A stretch of DNA of 14,074 nt. It comes from DAOTWP01 sp034435675 (lineage in GTDB: Bacteria > Chloroflexota > Anaerolineae > Aggregatilineales > Phototrophicaceae). The stretch spans positions 1 to 14,074 of the forward strand of contig DAOTWP010000104.1 in the NCBI GenBank assembly GCA_034435675.1, given 5' to 3'. Below, piece by piece: positions 1 to 4,958 of this stretch; positions within the stretch are counted from its first letter, which is position 1, and every line of letters begins with the position of its first letter. The translations under genes were made by a program, and so were the position numbers. The notes beneath the pieces are model-generated. The model did no database searches. It was not told the origin of the DNA and saw only the letters and a list, made by a program, of their open reading frames with translations.

Positions 1-2
1 GC

Positions 3-506
3 TTCGGTAGTGCGTTGGGGCTGAACCTGGACGAGTGCGCCGAAAGCGATGGCTGGCTGGACACGCTGCTGGGCGCGCTGCTGCCTGCTGTGCTGTCCAC
101 CGTGATTGGCCCGGGTCCCATTGGCGACTTCCTCTTCGGCGTGGCGTGGGATCTGCTGGCGGGGCGCTCGCTGCAAGAGGCGCTGGAGTCGTTACAGACT
201 CACAACGATGTCCATATTGCAAATTTGGATGCGGCTCTCACGATCATTGCAAAAGTGGGTATACTGTATAACAAGCTGGAACGCAGCGACCAAAAAGACT
301 TGCTGCGGCAGATGGTCGAGCGGGTTGTAGTCAACCCGGAGGGAATGATCATCCGGCTGGAGTTACTCCCCCCATTTTCTTACCTGCGACATGTAACCGA
401 GCGGGTACAGAACAGTGGCGGCGCGGTTGAGGGAAAAACAAAGACCAGCACAATGGCTGGTCAATGTCCGAGTTTACTCTCGTTAAGTGACCCCGGTAGG
501 ACTTGA
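3..506 (+). CDS. Partial composite ORF: unknown N-terminal part joined to a serine recombinase C-terminal remnant
   Basis: The frame is open to the left edge, so the true start is probably outside the window; a TTG at 15 is the first internal start-like codon. Counting from that TTG, residues 1-61 are GC-rich in codon use and hydrophobic (LLGALLPAVLSTVIG followed by FLFGVAWDLLAG); I do not recognise this part. From about residue 70 the sequence changes to a pattern familiar from C-terminal ends of large serine recombinases (AKVGILYNKLERSDQKDLL, then QMVERVVVNPEG and LELLPPFSYL). There is no resolvase catalytic domain, so no recombinase activity is expected. The base composition also shifts near base 200. 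The tail after about residue 131 reads through a tRNA terminator and into the tRNA 3' end, so it is probably not selected as protein. Best read as a fusion or pseudogene left by decay of a mobile element; a functional product is unlikely but not excluded. Confidence 0.5.
   Translation, partial: FGSALGLNLDECAESDGWLDTLLGALLPAVLSTVIGPGPIGDFLFGVAWDLLAGRSLQEALESLQTHNDVHIANLDAALTIIAKVGILYNKLERSDQKDLLRQMVERVVVNPEGMIIRLELLPPFSYLRHVTERVQNSGGAVEGKTKTSTMAGQCPSLLSLSDPGRT
200..430 (+). mobile_element. Remnant of an integrated element: 3' end of a large serine recombinase gene beside tRNA-Lys
   Basis: The encoded residues match the usual last ~60 residues of serine recombinases found in Chloroflexota and Firmicutes elements (leucine-rich helix, then ERVVVNPEG and RLELLPPFSYL). 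The segment is visibly less GC-rich than the bases before 200 and lies directly beside a tRNA gene, a common integration site. No att repeats or other element genes are visible in the window. The family match is from memory of the pattern; the boundaries are approximate. Confidence 0.5.
434..462 (-). terminator. Rho-independent terminator of tRNA-Lys
   Basis: GACCAGC (443-449) and GCTGGTC (456-462) form a perfect 7-bp stem with a 6-base loop. Read on the minus strand, the stem is followed by TTTGTTTTT (442 down to 434). It lies 25 bases past the 3' end of the tRNA, the expected place for its terminator. Confidence 0.8.
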
Positions 507-559
507 ACCTACAACCAATTGATTAAGAGTCAACTGCTCTGCCATTGAGCTACGAGGCC
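488..559 (-). tRNA. tRNA-Lys, anticodon CTT
   Basis: The minus strand folds into a complete 72-nt cloverleaf: acceptor GGCCTCG with CGGGGTC (two G-T wobbles) and discriminator A; T8-A9; D stem GCTC/GAGC; anticodon stem GTTGA/TCAAT around loop CTCTTAA, giving anticodon CTT, which reads AAG (lysine); T stem GTAGG/CCTAC with loop TTCAAGT. CCA is not encoded; the bases after the discriminator are CTT, so CCA must be added enzymatically. It has its own promoter (574-601) and terminator (434-462), so it is a single-gene transcription unit. The 3' end overlaps the last codons of the composite ORF on the opposite strand. Confidence 0.95.
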
Positions 560-573
560 CCTTTGAAGGTTGT

Positions 574-601
574 ATTATATCCAGATGCCCTGAGGCGTCA
601 A
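574..601 (-). promoter_or_regulatory. Sigma70-type promoter of tRNA-Lys
   Basis: On the minus strand TTGACG (plus 601-596) and TATAAT (plus 579-574) are separated by 16 bases, close to the ideal spacing. The predicted start lies about 8 bases before the tRNA 5' end at 559. The -35 box sits inside the loop of an inverted repeat, TGCCCTGA (586-593) with TCAGGGCA (620-627), whose distal arm overlaps the stop codon region of the TetR gene. Confidence 0.75.
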
Positions 602-619
602 GACACGAAACCCCGCGCG

Positions 620-1231
620 TCAGGGCAGCAGCTGCTGCTTCAACGCTGCCGCCAGCCAGCGCTCGTAGTCGTCTGGCGACCAGCCCGCTGCCTCAACAAG
701 CTCCTGATAAACTTCGACACAGGTAAGTGCCAGATAGATCGCGGTCGCGCGTTCCGGGCTGAGATCGGGGCGCAGCATGGGCGCGGTCGCGTGAATAAAC
801 TGTGTCATATAGGCACGTCTTCCGGCAAGCGCCTCGTTGAGTTCCGCGGCTGCCTCCAGGTCAACCGCTGCCGCACCGCTGTAGATGGCGATCAGCGTCG
901 CGCCCGTTGCCCACTGGCGGCGTGTGGCGCTGGCAGCGAAGTCCATACGACGCTCGGCATTGTACTCGTGCAGCGCCGTATGGTAGATCTCGCGCTGTTC
1001 CGACTCCGCGTGCCAGTCTTCGCGGATGGCATTGAGGATGCCGCGCTTGTTCTTATAGATGCTGTAAACCGTGCTCACGGCGAGACCCGCCTGCTGACTG
1101 ATTGCCTCGATGGTGGTTGCCCCATAACCTTGTTCCAGAAACAGCGCACGTGCCACATCCAGAATAAGCTGCCGGGTTGCCAGCGCCTGCCGTTGACGAT
1201 GAGAAAGTGGGTGCTTGACATTTTTCATCAT
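620..1231 (-). CDS. TetR/AcrR family transcriptional regulator
   Basis: The 203-residue length is typical of the family. Residues 15-65 form the DNA-binding domain: helix LILDVARALFLEQGYGATT, then the helix-turn-helix IEAISQQAGLAVSTVYSIYKN. The C-terminal ligand-binding half (about 70-203) is all helical and not diagnostic, so the effector is unknown. TetR proteins usually repress a neighbouring gene and release DNA on binding a small molecule. The gene is divergent from the SnoaL-like gene at 1289, with only 57 bases between the starts, so that gene is the likely target together with its own promoter. The first ATG at 1231 is followed at once by a second Met at 1228; no clear ribosome binding site precedes either, and a TACAAT -10 candidate lies 4 bases upstream, so the mRNA may be nearly leaderless. 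Confidence 0.9.
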   Translation of the reverse strand: MMKNVKHPLSHRQRQALATRQLILDVARALFLEQGYGATTIEAISQQAGLAVSTVYSIYKNKRGILNAIREDWHAESEQREIYHTALHEYNAERRMDFAASATRRQWATGATLIAIYSGAAAVDLEAAAELNEALAGRRAYMTQFIHATAPMLRPDLSPERATAIYLALTCVEVYQELVEAAGWSPDDYERWLAAALKQQLLP

Positions 1232-1234
1232 TGC

Positions 1235-1288
1235 ATTGTACCATAGCTTTGTTAGATACAGTTAGACTACAATGAATGGAGTTAGATT
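1235..1288. promoter_or_regulatory. Divergent promoter/operator region between tetR-type gene and snoaL-type gene
   Basis: TACAAT hexamers face outward on each strand: minus at 1240-1235 and plus at 1268-1273. GTTAGA occurs at 1251, 1261 and 1281, i.e. spaced 10 and 20 bases, so all three copies face the same side of the helix. GGAG at 1278-1281 is the ribosome binding site of the 1289 gene. No convincing -35 boxes are seen. Binding by the TetR protein is inference. Confidence 0.45.
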
Positions 1289-1729
1289 ATGAACAACCAC
1301 CCGAATGAAGTACTGGTTCGCACCTTTATGGAGCGTGCCTTTCATCAGGGCGATTTGTCTGCTGTTGATGAATACAACACACCCGACGGAGTCGATCATC
1401 AGGAACCGCTGGGTACAGATTTCATCGCGCACCTCAAGCGCGTTATTGTCGCGCTGCGCACTGCATTTCCCGATCTCCACTTTGAAATTCACGACGTACT
1501 TGCCGAAGGGGACAACGTCGCCTTTCGTGCCACCATGACCGGGACGCACCAGGGAACGCTCAGCCTGATGCCGGGACAAGCGCTGCCTGCAACCGGGCGG
1601 CAGATCGCAGTCCCGCATATGTACTTTATGCGCATTGTTAACGGCAAGACAGTAGACCTGTGGCACCTATGGAATGCTCCGATGATGCTAACGCAGCTCG
1701 GTGTTGCGCCCGCGCCACACGCCGCATGA
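1289..1729 (+). CDS. SnoaL-like / ester cyclase family protein
   Basis: This 146-residue protein has the length and pattern of the SnoaL-like cystatin-type alpha+beta barrel family (NTF2 superfamily): N-terminal helices VLVRTFMERAFHQGDLSAVDEY, the early D-H of GVDHQEP, the stretch LRTAFPDLHFEIHDVLAEG leading into strands VAFRATMTGTHQGTL, and C-terminal strand MYFMRIVNGKTVDLWHLWN. Members include polyketide cyclases and many small enzymes of unknown substrate; no polyketide gene is present here, so the substrate is unknown. It is a soluble cytoplasmic protein without signal peptide. ATG at 1289 is preceded 7 bases upstream by GGAG. The divergent TetR gene is its probable regulator, suggesting an inducible detoxification or modification role (inference). 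Confidence 0.8.
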   Translation: MNNHPNEVLVRTFMERAFHQGDLSAVDEYNTPDGVDHQEPLGTDFIAHLKRVIVALRTAFPDLHFEIHDVLAEGDNVAFRATMTGTHQGTLSLMPGQALPATGRQIAVPHMYFMRIVNGKTVDLWHLWNAPMMLTQLGVAPAPHAA

Positions 1730-1823
1730 TTGCGCCACGACTATTGAGCTGTTCCAAGGGGGCACAGGATCGTGATGCGTTTCGATCCGCTCCTGCTAAG
1801 CTGCCGCGCCCCGCTGCCTTCCG

Positions 1824-2636
1824 CTAGCCGCGCCGCAGCGCATCCAGCCGGGCGACATACTCCCAGTATTGCTTTTCCATCTCCGCCGCAATCTCCTGCA
1901 GGCGGCTGCGCCCTTTCATCTGTGCCAGTTTGGTCTCGATCTTCAGGCTCATCAGGTCACAGTGCAGCAGATCATGCCGTTCGCGTTCCAGTTCGCTCAC
2001 CCGCTGGTCAAGCTCGCGCAGCGTCTGGCGCAGTTGGCGGGCTTGCAGCAGCGCCAGCGGCATCTCCGGGTCGAGCCTGCCGCGCATGCCCGACGCCTGC
2101 ATGACCGTTTCCAGCGCGTTCAGATCACGCTGAGCGTATGCCTCGTTAATCATGACCATCAGTCGGTTGCGGTAATCGGCTTCGGCAGGGGTTTGCGCCA
2201 GATCAGGGTGATACTGCCGCACAAGCTGGCGGTAAAGCTGCTTCAGCCGCGCGTCCTGATCCAGCGGGTCGGGCGGCGCGGCAGTGAAAGGCGTGCGAAT
2301 CAGCGGGTCGGGCGCGGGTCCGGGCGGCGGGGTCTGCCATGTGCGGCGGTACTGCTCCTCCACAGAGACATAGCCCTGCGGCGGCGTCCAGCCCGCGCCC
2401 GGCGGGTTCCAGTCCCCCAGATGACGCAGCGCTGCCTGCTTTTCGAGATCGTCCACCACCTGCCGGATCGTCTCCAGCCGGGTGGCAACTGGACCGACCA
2501 CGCGGTCATAGTCCGCTTTGAAATCGCTAATCTCGCGTTCCAGCGCGCTGATTTCGGTTTCCAGACTACGAATCTGTTGCTCGCGCCGGGCGATATCCGC
2601 CTGCAACTGCGAGATGTCGAGCTGCACATCCTGCAC
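1824..2636 (-). CDS. J-domain (DnaJ-like) protein with N- and C-terminal coiled coils
   Basis: 270 residues. Residues 5-70 are a coiled coil (IRSLETEISALEREISDF). Residues 75-125 are a Pro/Gly-rich linker (GDWNPPGAGWTPPQGYVS). Residues 125-175 are a J-domain core: helix II LKQLYRQLVRQYHPDLA with the HPD triad at 143-145, and helix III YRNRLMVMINEAYA. Residues 195-265 are a second coiled coil (ELDQRVSELERERHDLL). The HPD loop is what J-proteins use to stimulate Hsp70 ATPase, so a co-chaperone role recruiting DnaK to a coiled-coil partner is likely. The Gly/Phe and zinc-finger regions of true DnaJ are absent, so this is not DnaJ itself. The start is GTG at 2636, chosen because TGAGGA lies about 8 bases upstream; an ATG further upstream is in another frame. 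It is a single gene, convergent with the SnoaL-like gene. Confidence 0.8.
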   Translation of the reverse strand: MQDVQLDISQLQADIARREQQIRSLETEISALEREISDFKADYDRVVGPVATRLETIRQVVDDLEKQAALRHLGDWNPPGAGWTPPQGYVSVEEQYRRTWQTPPPGPAPDPLIRTPFTAAPPDPLDQDARLKQLYRQLVRQYHPDLAQTPAEADYRNRLMVMINEAYAQRDLNALETVMQASGMRGRLDPEMPLALLQARQLRQTLRELDQRVSELERERHDLLHCDLMSLKIETKLAQMKGRSRLQEIAAEMEKQYWEYVARLDALRRG

Positions 2637-2678
2637 GGAACGATCCTCACCATGCCCCTGCCCTGATAGCTAAAGGGC

Positions 2679-2697
2679 ATTGTAGCACAGGCTGTGC
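2679..2697 (-). promoter_or_regulatory. Extended -10 promoter and overlapping palindrome of the J-domain gene
   Basis: On the minus strand TGCTACAAT fits an extended -10 (TACAAT at plus 2684-2679), about 43 bases before the GTG start. Directly upstream, GCACAG-G-CTGTGC (2685-2697) is a perfect 6+1+6 palindrome placed in the -10/-35 spacer, where a repressor would block polymerase. No good -35 hexamer is visible. The binding protein is unknown. Confidence 0.4.
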
Positions 2698-2753
2698 CCT
2701 GCTGCGTGAGAAATTGCGCAGTGGGCGGCGGGCAGCGCGGCTGAACCGGCACA

Positions 2754-2788
2754 TAAAAGCGCACAGACACGCGCAAGGCGTGCCTGTG
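2754..2788 (-). terminator. Terminator-like hairpin after the pentapeptide-repeat gene
   Basis: CACAG-A-CACGC (2762-2772), a 5-base loop GCAAG, and GCGTG-C-CTGTG (2778-2788) form a 10-bp stem with one A/C mismatch. On the minus strand it is followed three bases later by TTTT (2758-2755). The short T run makes it a modest intrinsic terminator. It lies 59 bases past the stop of the 2847 gene. Confidence 0.5.
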
Positions 2789-2846
2789 ACGGGTTTCAGG
2801 GGGTAAACTGTAGAGTTTATGCTCTGCTGCGCGAGCCGGCTGCCGC

Positions 2847-3320
2847 CTAGACGACGGGCGCAGTCTCCGCTTCATCCGCTTCAGGTGCCCAGAATTCCTT
2901 GTGCGTCGGGTCGGTGAAGCGGGTCATTTTGACCTTGCGCGACCAGCGGCTGCCATCGGGCAGGATAGTGGTCTTGTCAAACGCCACCCCGCGCAGTCGT
3001 GCGCCTTCCAACCGCGCCCCGGTCAGGTTTGCCCCGCGCAGGTCAAGCCGCTGCAGGCGTGCCTTGCGCAGATTCACACCGCTGAGGTTGGTATCCTTGA
3101 ATAACCCGCCGACGATCAGCGCCGACTGCCAATCGCTGTTGGTCAGGTCTTTGCCGCTCAGGTCAGCCCCAACCAGCACGGTTTGTTTCATCTTTTTGGG
3201 CGGTTTTGCCGGTCCACCACGCCGCAGCAGTCGCCATGCCACAAATGCGCCCACTGCCATGATAATAAACTGTGGGCGTACCGGACTGTTGTTTTCATTC
3301 ATGCTGTTTATGCCGTCCAT
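2847..3320 (-). CDS. Membrane-anchored pentapeptide-repeat protein
   Basis: 157 residues from the ATG at 3320. Residues 17-33 form one hydrophobic segment (FIIMAVGAFVAWRLL) followed by basic residues, so the protein is probably anchored by its N-terminus with the rest in the cytoplasm. Residues 49-115 are tandem A(D/N)LXX pentapeptides (LVGADLSGKDLTNSDW, then TNLSGVNLRKARLQRLDLRG and ANLTGARLEGARLRG), which fold as a right-handed quadrilateral beta-helix. The domain ends with TTILPDGSRW, a common end of such repeats. Residues 140-157 are an acidic tail. The function is unknown; such domains usually act in protein binding. The frame stays open to an ATG at 3383, but AAAGGTGG lies 9 bases before the 3320 start, so the shorter start is preferred. 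Neighbours give no functional hint. Confidence 0.8.
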   Translation of the reverse strand: MDGINSMNENNSPVRPQFIIMAVGAFVAWRLLRRGGPAKPPKKMKQTVLVGADLSGKDLTNSDWQSALIVGGLFKDTNLSGVNLRKARLQRLDLRGANLTGARLEGARLRGVAFDKTTILPDGSRWSRKVKMTRFTDPTHKEFWAPEADEAETAPVV

Positions 3321-3426
3321 GTCGTCTTGCCACCTTTCTTGATAAAAACCCGAACGTTGGCAGGAGACTGCCGGGTTGTGCATAGGCGCTCAACACCCGG
3401 CGCGTGCTGTGCCCACGCGCGCAGAA

Positions 3427-3633
3427 TCAATGCAAGCGCTCGTCAATCCGCCGGATCGTGTCCCGTTCCAGATTCCACTGCTGCGCCAGAAAATACTCTT
3501 CTTCGGTCATGCCCAGCGCAATCTGGGCGTCCTCGTCACGGAAGTCTGCATACAGGTGTTCCGGGCGGGAGATCCACTCCAGCAGCCATGTCCCTAGAAA
3601 TGCTTTACGGATTTCTTCGTTCATGCGTTTCAT
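3427..3633 (-). CDS. Small hypothetical protein, 68 residues
   Basis: I do not recognise a family. The product is charged and mostly helical (MNEEIRKAFLGTWLLEWI, then GMTEEEYFLAQQWNLERDTI), with no signal peptide or membrane segment. Amino-acid use (E, R, W, regular helix periodicity) looks like a real soluble protein rather than noise. The start could be ATG at 3633 or the Met at 3624; neither has a strong ribosome binding site. It lies 38 bases after the stop of the 97-residue gene on the same strand and 106 bases before the pentapeptide gene, so the three may share transcripts. A TATAAT at 3668-3663 upstream could also give it its own promoter. Confidence 0.6.
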   Translation of the reverse strand: MKRMNEEIRKAFLGTWLLEWISRPEHLYADFRDEDAQIALGMTEEEYFLAQQWNLERDTIRRIDERLH

Positions 3634-3662
3634 CTATGTCTCGTGCGTTCTGTCACAACTGG

Positions 3663-3694
3663 ATTATAACATTAAAACAGGGGGGCAGAGTCAA
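3663..3694 (-). promoter_or_regulatory. Possible promoter upstream of the 68-residue gene
   Basis: The minus strand carries TTGACT (plus 3694-3689) and a perfect TATAAT (plus 3668-3663), but the spacer is 20 bases rather than 17, which weakens the case. It overlaps the end of the upstream 97-residue gene. The hexamers are good and the geometry is poor. Confidence 0.3.
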
Positions 3695-3965
3695 GAGGAC
3701 ACGCCGCATTGGACTGGAAATTGGGGGGAGCGAGCGGGGTAAGGTCATACCAAACATGTCTTGATGAGGTTTCCCAGCCCCTTTCCTTGAGGACATGCGC
3801 ATTCGCTGTCAGATAGTCCCGATAGACCGCTGTGAATGCCATTGCAGCATTAAACCCTCCGATAAAATCCACAATTGCGTGATCCCCGGAATGAAGCCAC
3901 TTTCGGGGTTTCTGACGAATATCCTCCAGTAAGTTGATAATGTCTGCTATCTGGTCTTTGCACAT
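3672..3965 (-). CDS. Small hypothetical protein, 97 residues
   Basis: The product begins with a helical segment (QIADIINLLEDIRQKPRKWL), then a segment SGDHAIVDFIGGFNAAMAF, and ends in a less ordered, Pro/Ala-rich tail (LAPPNFQSNAACPLDSAP). The opening resembles a group of small bacterial proteins of the form 'IRKRPGMYLG..S...L..FL.GY', some of them encoded near immunity or toxin genes; this is a resemblance from memory, not an assignment, and no toxin gene is nearby. There is no signal peptide or membrane segment. The ATG at 3965 is preceded by GAGGTGG with a short 4-base spacing, which supports translation. It is upstream of the 68-residue gene on the same strand and 66 bases after the start-to-stop boundary of cytidylate kinase. 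Confidence 0.55.
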   Translation of the reverse strand: MCKDQIADIINLLEDIRQKPRKWLHSGDHAIVDFIGGFNAAMAFTAVYRDYLTANAHVLKERGWETSSRHVWYDLTPLAPPNFQSNAACPLDSAPLF

Positions 3966-4031
3966 TGCGCCACCTCAATCTGTCAATCCGCGCTCTGCGA
4001 TACTTTCCCCCGTTCTCCGCCCCCTGTGCCC

Positions 4032-4730
4032 CTACCCTCGCTCGGCGTACTGCATAATCAGCGCGACGACCTGATTCGGGCGCAGGTCATCGGTGTTGAT
4101 CACGATGGCATCGCGGGCGACATGCAGCGGCGACTCGTGGCGGCTCATGTCTGCCAGGTCACGCTGCCACAGCGCCGCGCGCAGGCGTTCGTAATCCGCC
4201 TCGGTGCGCTCTGGCGGCAGGGTGTACCAGCGGCGGCGGGCGCGCACATCCAGACTCGGCTCTAAATATATCTTCAGATCGGCGTCCGGCAGCACCACCG
4301 TGCCGATGTCACGCCCGGCGAGGATCACCGCGCCCTGTGCCGCCAGCCCGTGCTGAATGCGGCGCACCACCTGCCGCACCGCCCCGTGCGCCGCGACCAC
4401 CGGCACCGCGCTGTCTACGGCCGGGGTGTAGAGCGAGACGCCGGGTGGCTCACCGTTGATGTGCAGCAGACTGCCAGGCTGGGCGTCTGCGTCGGCGGCA
4501 TTCTGCCGCATCAGCTCCACTTGCAGCGTTTGCGCCACCCGCGCCATCCACGCGGCATCGTGCCGGTCAAGCTGCAAGTTCAGGGCGACCAGCGTGACCG
4601 CACGATACAGCACGCCGGAGTCGACAAACGCATAGCGCAGCCGTTCCGCCAGGCGCGTGCCAATGGTGGTTTTGCCGCTGGCGGCGGGACCATCCAGCGC
4701 GATTGTGCGGGCATAGGACATCGTCGGCAT
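4032..4730 (-). CDS. cmk: (d)CMP kinase (cytidylate kinase)
   Basis: The 232-residue product phosphorylates CMP and dCMP with ATP to the diphosphates, a step in pyrimidine salvage and nucleotide supply in the cytoplasm. The P-loop is GPAASGKTT at 14-22 (Lys20). DSGVLYRA at 37-44 matches the family's nucleotide-binding DSGAIYR segment. The CMP-binding insert region includes SLYTPAVDSAVPVVAAHGAV. AGRDIGTVVLPDADLKIYL at 138-156 is the strongly conserved core, and QRDLADMSR followed by DAIVINTDDL at 207-216 is the usual C-terminal signature. Length fits the family (about 220-230). The frame is open 55 codons upstream to 4895, but AGAAAGGAAG sits 7 bases before the 4730 ATG and the upstream residues are not conserved-like. 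The bidirectional hairpin at 4805-4833 separates it from the kinase gene, so it probably has its own promoter. Confidence 0.92.
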   Translation of the reverse strand: MPTMSYARTIALDGPAASGKTTIGTRLAERLRYAFVDSGVLYRAVTLVALNLQLDRHDAAWMARVAQTLQVELMRQNAADADAQPGSLLHINGEPPGVSLYTPAVDSAVPVVAAHGAVRQVVRRIQHGLAAQGAVILAGRDIGTVVLPDADLKIYLEPSLDVRARRRWYTLPPERTEADYERLRAALWQRDLADMSRHESPLHVARDAIVINTDDLRPNQVVALIMQYAERG

Positions 4731-4804
4731 GGGCGGGCTTCCTTTCTGTGTTTTCGCAGGCGGGAGGGGTCGTCTTGATGCGGGTAGAACGGCGGGCGGG
4801 AGAC

Positions 4805-4833
4805 AAAAAAAGAACCCACACACGGGTTCTTTT
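4805..4833. terminator. Bidirectional Rho-independent terminator after the giant kinase gene
   Basis: AAGAACCC (4810-4817), a 6-base loop ACACAC, and GGGTTCTT (4824-4831) form a perfect 8-bp stem that extends through flanking A/T. On the minus strand it is followed by seven T (4811-4805); on the plus strand by TTTT. It lies about 125 bases past the stop of the 4959 gene and before the cmk start, so it mainly ends kinase transcription. Confidence 0.85.
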
Positions 4834-4958
4834 CGTTGTCGAGAAGGCTGTTCAACTGGATAGTGCGGGTAAAGTGCCAAAATGCGCTCCTGCACAGACT
4901 GGTTTCACGATACCCGAAAACCGTGCGGCTGGCAAGCGCCGGTGTCGCCAGGACTGCC

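Noticed and set aside
545..1246. A 233-codon open frame on the plus strand
   Set aside because: It is antisense to the TetR gene, whose helix-turn-helix domain is clear. The plus product is Cys/Arg-rich and starts inside the tRNA gene.
1767..1788. Inverted repeat GGATCG/CGATCC between two convergent genes as a terminator
   Set aside because: The stem is only 6 bp with a 10-base loop and no T run on either strand.
1869..2666. A 265-codon open frame on the plus strand
   Set aside because: It is antisense to the J-domain protein, which has the HPD triad and a good ribosome binding site.
4032..4730. Unusual DSGVLYRA motif in cytidylate kinase
   Set aside because: The family tolerates DSG/DTG and hydrophobic residues here (E. 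coli has DSGAIYR), so this is normal variation.
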